Shown: positions 8,754 to 17,179 of the stretch, one piece after another
Layout of the letters: every line of letters starts with the position of its first letter
How positions within the stretch are numbered: the first letter of the stretch is position 1
From: Acidobacteriota bacterium
Lineage (GTDB): Bacteria; Acidobacteriota; Terriglobia; Terriglobales; SCQP01
Reading direction: 5' to 3'
DNA: 64,000 bases
NCBI GenBank assembly: GCA_021818955.1
Contig: JAKASR010000002.1
Location: 233,659 to 297,658, forward strand
Made by a program: the position numbers and the translations under genes
The notes under the pieces: generated by a model
Databases searched by the model: none
What the model was told of the DNA's origin: nothing
The model's input: only the letters and a program-made list of their open reading frames with translations

Positions 8754-9608
8754 ATGCAGATTTTCAAAACCACAGTGCTGCTCGCCGCCTTAACCGGGTT
8801 ATTGATGCTCATCGGCGGCGGCTTTTGGGGCGAACAGGGCATGTTGCTGGCGCTGGTAGTGGCGGCGGCGTTCAACTTCTTCGCCTATTTTTACTCCGAT
8901 AAAATTGCGTTACGCAGTTACCGGGCGGTTCCGGCCAGCCGCGAAGAGCTGCCGCGTGTGTATCGTATTCTGGAAAGCCTGACGGCGCGGGAAAACCTGC
9001 CCATGCCGAAAGTTTACGTTTTGCCCACCGATTCACCCAATGCCTTTGCCACCGGGCGCAACCCACAACACGCCTCGGTCGCGGTCACGCAGGGGATTCT
9101 GAACCTGCTCGACGATGAAGAGATGGAAGGGGTGCTGGGGCATGAACTCGGCCATGTGCGTAATCGCGACATTTTAATCAGCTCGATTGCGGCCACCGTT
9201 GCCGGTGCGATCATCATGCTGGCCCGCTGGGCCGGTTGGGCGGCGTTGTTTGGCGGCTTTGGCGGCGGCGGTCGCGACGAGCGCGAAGGCAATGCGTTAG
9301 GCTTGCTGGCGTTAATGATTTTGGCGCCGATTGCGGCGATGCTGATCCAGATGGCGATTTCGCGTTCGCGCGAGTATGCCGCCGACGCCAGCGGCGCCCA
9401 GTGGACCGGCAACCCGCAAGCCCTGGCGCGGGCGTTGGCCAAACTGGATGCCTATGCCAAACGGATGCCCTTGGCGGCCTCGCCGGCCAGTGCGCACCTG
9501 TTCATTATTCAGCCCGCGACCCGGCAGCGGCTCGCTAATCTGTTTTCCACCCATCCTCCCATTTCCGCCCGCATTCAGCGATTGCTGGGGCATGATTTGG
9601 ATTTCTGA
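8754..9608 (+). CDS. htpX: Zinc metalloprotease HtpX homologue
   Basis: A 284-residue membrane-bound M48B peptidase. Two N-terminal transmembrane segments (residues about 6-22 and 27-46) are followed by the zinc site HELGH (about residue 130), a further hydrophobic pair (about 145-165 and 180-205), and the third-ligand region SREYAADASGA. The PATRQRLANLFSTHPP ending is typical of HtpX. It degrades misfolded inner-membrane proteins; its position 61 bp after clpB suggests a protein quality-control block. A TAGAAT box at 8733-8738 may give a very short leader. Confidence 0.94.
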   Translation: MQIFKTTVLLAALTGLLMLIGGGFWGEQGMLLALVVAAAFNFFAYFYSDKIALRSYRAVPASREELPRVYRILESLTARENLPMPKVYVLPTDSPNAFATGRNPQHASVAVTQGILNLLDDEEMEGVLGHELGHVRNRDILISSIAATVAGAIIMLARWAGWAALFGGFGGGGRDEREGNALGLLALMILAPIAAMLIQMAISRSREYAADASGAQWTGNPQALARALAKLDAYAKRMPLAASPASAHLFIIQPATRQRLANLFSTHPPISARIQRLLGHDLDF

Positions 9609-9789
9609 GTCGTGGTTGATTAAACGCCGATTTCTCATGCTGGCCCGCACAATCTGCTCAGGCCAGAAAGCGAAGAAACCACTCCCAAGGGCTGGGAACA
9701 AAATCGCCTAAAGTTTTTAAGCGGAATTTTTACAGTACCAGTCAGCCGTCAAGCTTGTAATTTCGTACTTCCAGCTTCACTCTAAGGCT

Positions 9790-10164
9790 ATGCAATTGCG
9801 GCTGAAGGCTGTCCTGGCGGCCATCGCGCTATGCCTGCTCGGGGCGGGTTGCCAGCACCATGAGCGGGTATTTGCGGTGCAGTTGAAGAATCTGCCTCCG
9901 CCTCGCGCTGGAAGCCTGCGGCCGCAGCCGGGCCCGAAGGCGCGATTACGCCTGACCAAGACAGCTACCGCCAGCGCGCTGGTGGATATCAATCATGCCA
10001 GCCCGGCGGCGATGGCGCGCTTAGGTTTAAATCGGAAAGAAATTGCGGAGATTCTGCGCGGGCGCCCGTATCGGACCAAACGCGCCCTCTTAAGCCGTGG
10101 CCTGTTGAGCCCGGAACAGTATGCGCAGTTGCGAACGCGGATTATCGCCCATCGCCGGCCCTGA
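9790..10164 (+). CDS. Lipoprotein with helix-hairpin-helix domain
   Basis: A 124-residue protein. The first 21 residues form a lipoprotein signal with lipobox LLGAGC. A basic, proline-rich linker follows, and from about residue 66 a ComEA-like helix-hairpin-helix unit (LVDINHASPAAMARLGLNRKEIAEIL, then RPYRTKRALLSRGLLS). Such domains usually contact DNA backbone or act as small protein modules; when lipid-anchored they may bind DNA at the envelope, but nothing here proves that. Convergent with the next gene (8 bp apart). Confidence 0.65.
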   Translation: MQLRLKAVLAAIALCLLGAGCQHHERVFAVQLKNLPPPRAGSLRPQPGPKARLRLTKTATASALVDINHASPAAMARLGLNRKEIAEILRGRPYRTKRALLSRGLLSPEQYAQLRTRIIAHRRP

Positions 10165-10171
10165 GCCGGGC

Positions 10172-10402
10172 TCAGGCCGCTTTGCTCGGACTCACTCGGC
10201 CGGCGCGCCGGGCCGCCTGTTGCCGGCGGTGTTCTTCCCATCGCCGTTTCGCGGCTTCCGAGATCCGCGCCCGGCCCTCCGGGCTGAGGCGGTTGGCACT
10301 GGCGCCGCTCAACAGTTGCTCTAACGTCCGAATCGCCTCTTGCAGCCGCGCTTGCTCCTGCCGCAGCTCTTGCAGTGATTGCTGTAATTGCTGCATGTTC
10401 AT
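10172..10402 (-). CDS. Small coiled-coil protein with basic C-terminal motif
   Basis: A 76-residue protein. Residues 1-33 are a Gln/Leu-rich heptad helix (coiled coil), followed by RLSPEGRARISEAAKRRWEE (about 39-58), a basic helix reminiscent of NUMOD3-like DNA-binding motifs, then an Arg/Ala-rich tail. I know similar short proteins from acidobacterial genomes, none with an established role. A GAGAAAG sequence lies upstream of the ATG. A nucleoid-associated or regulatory role is a guess from charge and motif. Confidence 0.6.
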   Translation of the reverse strand: MNMQQLQQSLQELRQEQARLQEAIRTLEQLLSGASANRLSPEGRARISEAAKRRWEEHRRQQAARRAGRVSPSKAA

Positions 10403-10610
10403 AGTGTCTTTCTCGTTAACTACCTGGGTCTAGCTATTGGATGAGACGAAAACGAAAAAGGATTATTCATTTTCAAGTTAAAACCAGGGTAGCGGTCGGC
10501 GGAGTAAGTCTCCGGCTGGCAAGTGAGTGATCCGGGAACCTTCCCAAAAGGCTTGGCCTCGAACTCCTTGCCCGAGTGACTGGCGGGAGAAAAGTATAAG
10601 GGCTTAAGGG

Positions 10611-11645
10611 TCAGTGCGACGAGGCGGGCGGGGTGGTCGTAGCGTTGCCGGGGCCGCCGGGACGTTTCAACACCGGCGGCTTGGCCTTTGCGGGCTTATG
10701 CGACACGGGAGTTGGTGAGGACCGCACCCGGAACCCGGCCATATGTTCGTGCAAAATTTTGGCCAAGTGATGCTGCACCCGATCGAATTCGCTGGTATTC
10801 ACCAGATATTGCGGCCGCGGCGGTAAAATCCGCGCGATCTCGCATTCACTCATCCGCACGCGCGCGGGGGTTTGCGGATGGTCGGCAAACATACGGTCCA
10901 TGAGCCCGGGGCGCTGTAACTCCAGTTTTTCGATGTGCTGAAAAGCATGCACCAGGCCCATTGGGTCATAGCCGGCCTTCCACATATATTGCACACCCAG
11001 CCAGTCTGCCTCCTGCTCCTGAGCGCGGCTGAAGCGCACAAATTGCAGCGGCAAGGCAAATCCCGCGCCCTCTTCGACAATCACGCTACCCCAGCCGCCC
11101 GCCATTGGACCGGCGGCGATATCCAGCGGGATAGTGGCCAACTGAAGGAGTGTTTCCTTGGTGGCACGGCGCGTGGCGTGGCGCGCCGCCACATGCGCAA
11201 TCTCATGCGCCATCGGGCCGGCCAGTTCATCCTCGTTGCGGGCGGCCAGAATCAAGCCGGTATTAACGTAAAAAAATCCTCCCGGCAGGGCGAAGGCGTT
11301 GATCGCATCGTTTTGCACGACGTGCACCGTAAACGGCACGGTAGCGTCGGAATTGCGCACCAGATTCTGAGCGATGCGGTTGACGTATTCCGTCACCATC
11401 GGGTCGGTGACCAGCTTCGCATCGCGATCAACCTGCTGCGACAGGCTACGCCCAAGATCGATTTCTTTTTGCCGCGAATAAAAATCCAGGCCGCCGCCGA
11501 CGTTGCGTTTGCCGATCAACAGCGGGTTGGCTTCCGCGCCATGATAGGGTAAATGACAGTTGGGCAAGGCTTTAACTAATTGCGCGCTCACCAGCGGCGC
11601 CAGCAGAAAAATCAGCCCTAAAATAACTAGACGGGAGCGTTGCAT
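10611..11645 (-). CDS. Secreted M48-family metalloprotease (BepA/YfgC-like)
   Basis: A 344-residue protein. A signal peptide (MQRSRLVILGLIFLLAPLVS) leads into an M48 peptidase domain: ALPGGFFYVNTGLI, the zinc motif HEIAHVAARH, and EQEADWLGVQYMWKAGYDP with the third ligand Glu. BepA-type enzymes act in the periplasm on stalled outer-membrane proteins such as LptD. The C-terminal TPRs of BepA are absent; a Pro/Thr-rich tail is present instead. The second of two adjacent ATGs is chosen because GGAGGT ends 4 bases before it. It follows mnmE by 43 bp and may be the last gene of that operon. Confidence 0.88.
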   Translation of the reverse strand: MQRSRLVILGLIFLLAPLVSAQLVKALPNCHLPYHGAEANPLLIGKRNVGGGLDFYSRQKEIDLGRSLSQQVDRDAKLVTDPMVTEYVNRIAQNLVRNSDATVPFTVHVVQNDAINAFALPGGFFYVNTGLILAARNEDELAGPMAHEIAHVAARHATRRATKETLLQLATIPLDIAAGPMAGGWGSVIVEEGAGFALPLQFVRFSRAQEQEADWLGVQYMWKAGYDPMGLVHAFQHIEKLELQRPGLMDRMFADHPQTPARVRMSECEIARILPPRPQYLVNTSEFDRVQHHLAKILHEHMAGFRVRSSPTPVSHKPAKAKPPVLKRPGGPGNATTTPPASSH

Positions 11646-11688
11646 CATGACCTCCGTCGCGGGCGGCAAGACCGACCGGGGGAGTCAG

Positions 11689-13053
11689 CTACTTGCCGAT
11701 ACAAAACGTGGAGAATATCAAGTTCAGTATATCCTCAACCGTAGTTTGCCCTGTAAGCGCATCCAGTTCGTGTAACCCGGCATACAAATCAATTAATAAG
11801 GCTTCATGCGCCACGCCGGCGCGCGCACCCGCTTCGGCGCGTGCCAGCGCCGCAGCCGCGGCTTCGAGATGTTGCGCCTGACGCTGGTGAGTGATCCATT
11901 GCTGGTGATCGCCGCCTTGCGGCAGCAGTTGGCGGCCCAGGCCGGCCTCGAGCGCTTCCAGCCCCGAACCGGTAAGCGCCGAGACGGGCAGCGCGGGCAT
12001 GCCCAACTGATGCTGGGTCCAGGCCGCGGGTAAGTCGCATTTGTTGGCCACCGCGCAAACCCGGGGTAAATTCCGCAACCGCTCGACCAGTTCGCTATCG
12101 GAGGCCTCGAGCGGCTGGCTGCGATCGAAAACTGCCAACACCAGGTTGGCCTCGGCCATGGCTTCGCGCGATTTGGCCATCCCCATCAGTTCCACGCTTT
12201 CGCCTTCCGCGCGCAATCCAGCGGTATCGGCCAGGGTGACGGGAATGCCGCCCACATCCAGGGTTTCGGTAATCACATCGCGCGTGGTGCCGGGTAGCGG
12301 GCTGACCAAGGCGCGATCGCGCCGCAAGAGCGCGTTAAAAAGGCTGGATTTTCCCGCATTGGGCCGGCCGACGATGGCCAGCAGCGCGCCTTGTGCCAGC
12401 AGTTTTCCCTCCTGATAGCTGGCCGCCAGCCGTTCGAATTCCGGCCGTAATTGCGCCAGCGGCTTCAGGATGGCATCCGCAGGCGGCGGCAGGACTTCGT
12501 CCTCGGCAAAGTCAATTGCGGCCTCCAGCCGTGCGATCAGATCCTTCAATTGTAGTTTTTCCGGTTGCAACCGGCGGCTGAGGCTGCCTTCCATCTGCAG
12601 CGCGGCATTGCGGGCCTGAGCCAGCGTCTGCGCTTGGATGAGATCGCGCACGGCTTCGGCCTGCACCAGGTCCAGGCGCCCGTGTAGAAAAGCGCGGCGG
12701 GTGAATTCACCCGGCTCGGCCAGCCGGGCGCCGCGCTCCAGGCATGCGGCCAGCAGCCGTCGCAAGATGACGGGAGCCCCATGGGCGGAAATCTCGACTA
12801 CATCTTCGGCGGTGTAGGAATGCGGCGCGGGAAAGAAGCCAACCAGTACCTCGTCGCGCAGACCATCATCGGTTTCACGCCACCAGGCGTGGCGCAGTTG
12901 CCAGGCGCGCAACTCGCATCCCGGCAGCAGTTGCCGCGCAATCGCCGCCGCCGCCGGGCCGGAGAGGCGCACGATCCCCAAGCCGCCCGCGCCCGGGGGA
13001 GTGGCAATCGCGGCGATCGTATCGGGCAACAGCGGGGCAATGCGATCGGACAT
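11689..13053 (-). CDS. mnmE: tRNA uridine-5-carboxymethylaminomethyl modification GTPase MnmE
   Basis: A 454-residue protein that, with MnmG, modifies U34 of certain tRNAs. N-terminal folate-binding domain: IAAIATPPGAGGLGIVRLSG and the AEPGEFTRRAFLHGRLDLVQAEAV helix. Then a GTPase domain inserted in a helical domain: P-loop GRPNAGKSSLFNALL, PGTTRDV (switch I), DTAG (switch II) and NKCD. The invariant C-terminal FCIGK is intact. The start at 13053 is the ATG 8 bp after the stop of the receiver gene; longer N-terminal forms overlap that gene. MnmE with normal length and motifs is secure. Confidence 0.96.
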   Translation of the reverse strand: MSDRIAPLLPDTIAAIATPPGAGGLGIVRLSGPAAAAIARQLLPGCELRAWQLRHAWWRETDDGLRDEVLVGFFPAPHSYTAEDVVEISAHGAPVILRRLLAACLERGARLAEPGEFTRRAFLHGRLDLVQAEAVRDLIQAQTLAQARNAALQMEGSLSRRLQPEKLQLKDLIARLEAAIDFAEDEVLPPPADAILKPLAQLRPEFERLAASYQEGKLLAQGALLAIVGRPNAGKSSLFNALLRRDRALVSPLPGTTRDVITETLDVGGIPVTLADTAGLRAEGESVELMGMAKSREAMAEANLVLAVFDRSQPLEASDSELVERLRNLPRVCAVANKCDLPAAWTQHQLGMPALPVSALTGSGLEALEAGLGRQLLPQGGDHQQWITHQRQAQHLEAAAAALARAEAGARAGVAHEALLIDLYAGLHELDALTGQTTVEDILNLIFSTFCIGK

Positions 13054-13060
13054 GGCGGCC

Positions 13061-13465
13061 TTAGGCCGAGTCGGGCAGGCCATGGCGCCGCAACAGCGAA
13101 GCCAGATTCTGCGAAAACGCCGAGCGGGGCATGACCAGATCGCAACCGGCGGCCTGAGCCTGTTGTTTCAATTCGGCCTGCAGATGGCTAAGGAATCCCA
13201 CCAGCGTGGTGCGCTTGTAATCGGGCCGCCGGCGGAGTCCGGCGATCAGCTCCAGCGGCTGATTCTGGCGCCCGTTTAAATCCACAATCACCAAGTTGGG
13301 CGGCGGGTTCTGGTCCAACTGCTGTTTCACCTCTTCCGGGGTGCGCACGCAATGCAGCACCACGCCTAGCAGGCGGGCGGTCTCGCGAATCTTGGCGAGA
13401 AAAAATAAATCTTCAACCACGACCAGAATTTTTTTTCCCGGCGCGGCGGGGTCGGAGGACGGCAT
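13061..13465 (-). CDS. Stand-alone receiver (REC)-like domain protein
   Basis: A 134-residue single-domain protein. KKILVVVEDLFF supplies the first strand with the acidic pair, NLVIVDLNG the phosphoacceptor Asp, and TTLVGFLSH the fourth-strand hydroxyl residue. The fifth-strand KP motif of response regulators is replaced by MPRSAF, so the conserved lysine is missing. It may therefore be phosphorylated weakly or not at all. AAGGAAAA lies upstream of the ATG at 13465. The gene starts inside the 3' end of ribH and is 7 bp before mnmE, so it is translationally embedded in the operon. Confidence 0.7.
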   Translation of the reverse strand: MPSSDPAAPGKKILVVVEDLFFLAKIRETARLLGVVLHCVRTPEEVKQQLDQNPPPNLVIVDLNGRQNQPLELIAGLRRRPDYKRTTLVGFLSHLQAELKQQAQAAGCDLVMPRSAFSQNLASLLRRHGLPDSA

Positions 13466-13970
13466 GACGTTTTCCTTCCGGGGCTGGGGGCTGTATTCGG
13501 CGGGCGCGGGAGGGCGGCAGCTTGGCGAACAAACTGGCCATTTCGGCGGCGGCCAACGCCGCTTCGAAGCCCTTATTACCAAACTTCAGGCCGGCGCGAT
13601 CCAGCGCCTCTTCCAGCCGGTCGCAGGTGAGAACGCCAAAGGCGTGCGGCACGCCGCTTTCCAGCGCCGACTGGTCGATGCCTCGTGCAACCTCGCGGCT
13701 GAGCACAGCGAAATGCGGGGTTTGGCCCCGCAAAATCAGCCCCAGACAAATAATCGCATGAAAGCGGCCGCTGGCGGCGGCGCGGCGGGCGGCCGCGGGC
13801 AATTCAAATGCCCCCGGCACGCGCACCACTTCCAGATCGCGGGTGCGGGCGCCCAGCCGTTCCAGCCCATCCACCGCCCCGGCCAGCAGCCGTTCGGTGA
13901 TGTGCTGGTTGAAGCGGCTGACGACCAAACAAAAGCGCCGGCCGCGCGCGCGCAGATCGCCGGCGTGCAT
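13413..13970 (-). CDS. ribH: 6,7-dimethyl-8-ribityllumazine synthase
   Basis: 185 residues. It condenses 5-amino-6-ribitylaminouracil with dihydroxybutanone phosphate in riboflavin synthesis. Motifs: CLVVSRFN, VPGAFELP, GLILRGQTPHF (catalytic His; the usual Glu of GET is Gln here), GVLTCDRLEEAL and KFGNKGFEAALAAAEM. The ATG at 13970 gives the usual MxxGxLxAxGxRF N-terminus; a TTG at 14030 overlapping the previous stop is the alternative. About 35 basic residues beyond the normal end overlap the next gene by 53 bp. Its place among fatty-acid genes is unusual. Confidence 0.88.
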   Translation of the reverse strand: MHAGDLRARGRRFCLVVSRFNQHITERLLAGAVDGLERLGARTRDLEVVRVPGAFELPAAARRAAASGRFHAIICLGLILRGQTPHFAVLSREVARGIDQSALESGVPHAFGVLTCDRLEEALDRAGLKFGNKGFEAALAAAEMASLFAKLPPSRARRIQPPAPEGKRHAVLRPRRAGKKNSGRG

Positions 13971-14026
13971 CCGTCCGGCCCGGCGGGCGGCGGGCGGCGG
14001 ATAAACGGCGGAGCTGAGGCGGCGGC

Positions 14027-14812
14027 TCAACGGCCGGTAAACCTCGGTGGCCGCTTTTCGAGAAAAGCGCGCGTGCCTTCTTTCATGTCTTCGCTATTGC
14101 AAGCCAGCGCGAACAGGCTGGCTTCCAGATGCAGGCCTTCCGCCAGGTTCATTTCCATGCCTTGTCGCAGAGCCTCCAGGCAAAGGCGCAACGCCCAGGG
14201 CGGGTTGGCGGCGATTTTCAAAGCCAGGACTTCGGCGCGGGCGCGCAACTCGGAGGCGGGCACCACATGATTGACCAGTCCCAGGCGGAGCGCTTCCTCG
14301 GCGGAGATAGGCTCGCCGGTCAGCAGCATTTCCAGCGCCGCGCCACTGCCGATCAGCCGCGGCAGGCGCTGCGTGCCGCCATAGCCGGGAATTATGCCCA
14401 GCTTGACCTCCGGCTGGCCCAGGTGCGCGTGCTCGGAGGCCAGGCGGAAACTGCAGCTCAAGGCCAACTCCAGCCCGCCGCCCAGCGCCAGACCATTGAT
14501 CACCGCCAGCACCGGCTTGGGAAATAATTCCAGCCGGCGAAACAGCGCCTGGCCGCGCAGGGCGTGATCGCGCCCGGCGAGCGGCTCGAGCGCCGCCAAT
14601 TCGGCAACATCCGCCCCGGCGGCAAAGGCCTTCTCGCCCGCTCCGGTGATCAGCAGCACCCGGATCGCAGGGTCCAGGCGCAGGCTCTCCAGCGCCTGCT
14701 CGAGTTCATCCAGCAGGAGGCGATTAAAAACATTGAGCTTATCCGGCCGCGACAGCGTAATCCAGGCCAGCGGCGGGCGCGGCTCGATTTTCAGGCAACT
14801 ATATTCCGGCAT
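14027..14812 (-). CDS. Enoyl-CoA hydratase/isomerase family protein
   Basis: A 261-residue crotonase-fold protein. The oxyanion-hole segment AFAAGADVAEL (about residue 65), NGLALGGGLELALSC with the first catalytic Glu, and LGQPEVKLGIIPGYGGTQRL with the second catalytic Glu are all intact, so it should hydrate trans-2-enoyl-CoA to 3-hydroxyacyl-CoA. The ATG at 14812 sits 5 bases after the stop of the dehydrogenase gene; a TTG at 14821 overlaps that stop. It acts between the acyl-CoA steps of the two neighbouring enzymes in beta-oxidation or its reverse. Confidence 0.92.
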   Translation of the reverse strand: MPEYSCLKIEPRPPLAWITLSRPDKLNVFNRLLLDELEQALESLRLDPAIRVLLITGAGEKAFAAGADVAELAALEPLAGRDHALRGQALFRRLELFPKPVLAVINGLALGGGLELALSCSFRLASEHAHLGQPEVKLGIIPGYGGTQRLPRLIGSGAALEMLLTGEPISAEEALRLGLVNHVVPASELRARAEVLALKIAANPPWALRLCLEALRQGMEMNLAEGLHLEASLFALACNSEDMKEGTRAFLEKRPPRFTGR

Positions 14813-14817
14813 GCGCT

Positions 14818-15732
14818 TCAACCCTGCTGGCCGGCGACAAAGGCCCGCGCCGGACGGGGATGTTCGGGATCGCTGTAGTCGTAAAAACCGCGGCCGCTCT
14901 TGCGGCCATGCCAGCCCGCCAGCACCATCCGTTTCAGCAGTGTCGGCGGCGCAAAACGGCGTTCCCGGAATTCATCAAACATGATATTAGCAATGAAATA
15001 GGTCGTATCCAGCCCGACAAAATCCAGCAAGGTCAAGGGCCCCATGGGATGGCCGCAGCCCAGCTTCATGCCGGCGTCGATGTCTTCGATCGTGCCCACG
15101 CCTTCTTCCAGGGCGCGTACCGCATCCAGCAGATAGGGCACCAGCAGGCGATTCACAATGAAGCCCGGCCGGTCGCTGGTGCGCACCGCGGTTTTTCCCA
15201 ACGAGGCGGCGAAAGTTAGCGCTTGTTGAAACACCGCCTCGTCGGTGGCCAGCGTGCGCACCACCTCCACCAGTTTCATGACCGGCACCGGGTTGAAAAA
15301 ATGCATTCCCAGAAACCGCTCCGGGCGGCGGGTTGCCGTGGCCAATTCGGTGATGGAAATCGAGCTGGTGTTGGAGGCGAGAATGGTGTTCGGCGGAGCC
15401 AGTTGATCGAGGCGGGTAAACAATGCGCGTTTCTGGGTTGGATTCTCGACAATCGCCTCGATGATGAGCGGGCACCCGTCCAAATCTTCCAGGCGCAAGC
15501 AAAATTGCAAGCGTCCCAACGCCGATTCCGCCTGTTCGGGCGTGAGTTGATTTTTGGCGCGCAGGCGGTCGAGCGATTTGCGAATGAGCGCCCGGCCGCG
15601 CTCCAGCGGGGCCGCTTCCAGCTCAACCACCTGGGTAGGATAGCCGGCGCTGGCGCAGACTTGAGCAATGCCCGAGCCCATCAGCCCGCAACCGACCACG
15701 CCGACGCGTTCGAACACCCGTGTTTCTTTCAT
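14818..15732 (-). CDS. 3-hydroxyacyl-CoA dehydrogenase (3-hydroxybutyryl-CoA dehydrogenase type)
   Basis: 304 residues. NAD-binding Rossmann motif GVVGCGLMGSGIAQVCASAGY at the N-terminus, then SNTSSISITELA, and FLGMHFFNPVPVMKLVEVV with the catalytic His; the HPMGPLTLLDFVGLDT element of the C-terminal helical domain is present. It oxidises 3-hydroxyacyl-CoA to 3-ketoacyl-CoA with NAD+. The start codon overlaps the thiolase stop as ATGA, showing translational coupling. The length fits the single-domain Hbd/PaaH type, not the multifunctional FadB. Confidence 0.93.
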   Translation of the reverse strand: MKETRVFERVGVVGCGLMGSGIAQVCASAGYPTQVVELEAAPLERGRALIRKSLDRLRAKNQLTPEQAESALGRLQFCLRLEDLDGCPLIIEAIVENPTQKRALFTRLDQLAPPNTILASNTSSISITELATATRRPERFLGMHFFNPVPVMKLVEVVRTLATDEAVFQQALTFAASLGKTAVRTSDRPGFIVNRLLVPYLLDAVRALEEGVGTIEDIDAGMKLGCGHPMGPLTLLDFVGLDTTYFIANIMFDEFRERRFAPPTLLKRMVLAGWHGRKSGRGFYDYSDPEHPRPARAFVAGQQG

Positions 15733-16928
15733 TGCGTGCCCTTTCCCGGGGACATCGCCTCGAATATCACCGCGATTCCCTGGCCGCCGCCGATGCAGGC
15801 GGTGGCCAGGCCGTAGCGGGCCTGCTGCCGGCGCAGTTCGTAGAGCAGCGTCAGCGCAAGCCGGGCGCCAGTGGCGCCCAGGGGATGCCCCAGCGCGATC
15901 GCACCGCCGTTGACGTTGGTGCGCTCGCGATCGAGGCGCAATTCCCGCTCGACCGCCAAGTATTGTGCGGCAAAGGCCTCGTTGACCTCGATGCGGTCGA
16001 TTTCTTCCAGCTTCAACCCGGCGCGCGCCAACGCCTGCTGGCTAGCGGGCACGGGGCCGCGTCCCATGCGCCGCGGTTCAACTCCGGCGACCGCCCAGCC
16101 GGTGACGCGGCCCAACGGGAACAACCCGCGCCGTCGCGCCGTCGCGCCGCGCATAACCACCAGCGCCGCGGCGCCATCGACAATGCCGCTGGCGTTGCCT
16201 GCGGTCACGCTACCATTGCGGCTGAACGCCGGCGGCAGTTGCGCCAACTGCTCCAAGGTAGTTTGCGGACGCCGGTGGTCATCTTCGGCCATGAGTTCGC
16301 CGCGCGGCAGCGCCACCGGCACAATTTCTTCCGCCAGCCGGCCGGCGCGCGCCGCGGTTTCGGCGCGCTGCTGACTGAGCAGCGCATATTCATCCTGCTC
16401 GCGCCGGCTGATGCCCAGGTCGGCGGCCAGCCCTTCGGCGGTTTCGGCCATGTTCAGCCCGCACTGGGGGTCCAACAAGGCGGCCATCAGCGAGTCTTCC
16501 AGCTTGCCTTCGCCCAGACGGAAGCCCCAGCGCGCCCCGCGAATCACATGCGGCGCTTGCGACATCGACTCCATCCCGCCGGCCAGAACCACTTCGGCTT
16601 CGTCGTTTAGGATCAGGTGGGCGGCGCTGATGATCGCCTGCAGGCCGGAGCCGCAGATCCGGTTGACCGTCAGCGCGGGGGTGGTTTCCGGCAAGCCGGC
16701 CTTCAACCCGACATGCCGCGCGCCGTAGAGCGCGTCGCTCGAGGTTTGCAGGGCGTTGCCGAAGACAACGTGATCGAAATCCGCCGCCGCTACCCCCGAG
16801 CGCTCGATCGCGCCCCGCGCCGCCCGCGCCCCCAGTTCCAGCGCGCTCAATTCTTTGAACTTGCCCAGGTAGCGCGCCATGGGGGTGCGCGCTCCGGCCA
16901 CAATGACGATATCCAGCGGCGGCATACG
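15729..16928 (-). CDS. Acetyl-CoA C-acetyltransferase (thiolase)
   Basis: 399 residues, the size of a degradative or biosynthetic thiolase. The nucleophilic Cys is in RICGSGLQAII (about residue 90), the C-terminal pair is NGGAIALGHPLGATGAR (His) and CIGGGQGIAVIFE (general-base Cys). It cleaves 3-ketoacyl-CoA or condenses two acetyl-CoA. The ATG at 16928 follows GGAGGCGGG; longer frames lack such a site. It is the first gene of the run down to mnmE and has an 8-bp inverted repeat 29 bp upstream of its start. Confidence 0.94.
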   Translation of the reverse strand, partial: RMPPLDIVIVAGARTPMARYLGKFKELSALELGARAARGAIERSGVAAADFDHVVFGNALQTSSDALYGARHVGLKAGLPETTPALTVNRICGSGLQAIISAAHLILNDEAEVVLAGGMESMSQAPHVIRGARWGFRLGEGKLEDSLMAALLDPQCGLNMAETAEGLAADLGISRREQDEYALLSQQRAETAARAGRLAEEIVPVALPRGELMAEDDHRRPQTTLEQLAQLPPAFSRNGSVTAGNASGIVDGAAALVVMRGATARRRGLFPLGRVTGWAVAGVEPRRMGRGPVPASQQALARAGLKLEEIDRIEVNEAFAAQYLAVERELRLDRERTNVNGGAIALGHPLGATGARLALTLLYELRRQQARYGLATACIGGGQGIAVIFEAMSPGKGTQ

Positions 16929-16956
16929 CCCGCCTCCCTCTCTATTCCGGATATCA

Positions 16957-16976
16957 CTGCCGGAAACCTCCGGCAG
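16957..16976. promoter_or_regulatory. Inverted repeat, probable operator of the thiolase operon
   Basis: CTGCCGGAAACCTCCGGCAG is a perfect 8-bp inverted repeat with a 4-bp centre, 29 bp upstream of the thiolase ATG and in the thiolase-hemB divergent gap. Size and position fit a TetR- or similar dimer operator. No regulator gene lies nearby. Confidence 0.4.
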
Positions 16977-17179
16977 CAAAGCTAATTGTACGCCCGGCGA
17001 GGCGGCTGTCCCGGCCTAACCATGGTTTTTTTCCTGCTTTCCCTTGTCTGTCCCATCTCTTTACCGCTCTTCCCTTTTACCCTTGCCGCCTTATCCCTTC
17101 TTGCCTTTACGCGGCCCCGCGTGGCGCCGTCTCGCCCGCGGTTTGACCCGGCTGCGCGCTTCCGGCATGATCGAACTTG

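Noticed and set aside
10500-10514. CGGAG-TAAGT-CTCCG hairpin as a terminator of the M48 gene
   Set aside because: Only five base pairs, no T-run, and on the downstream side in neither direction a convincing stop.
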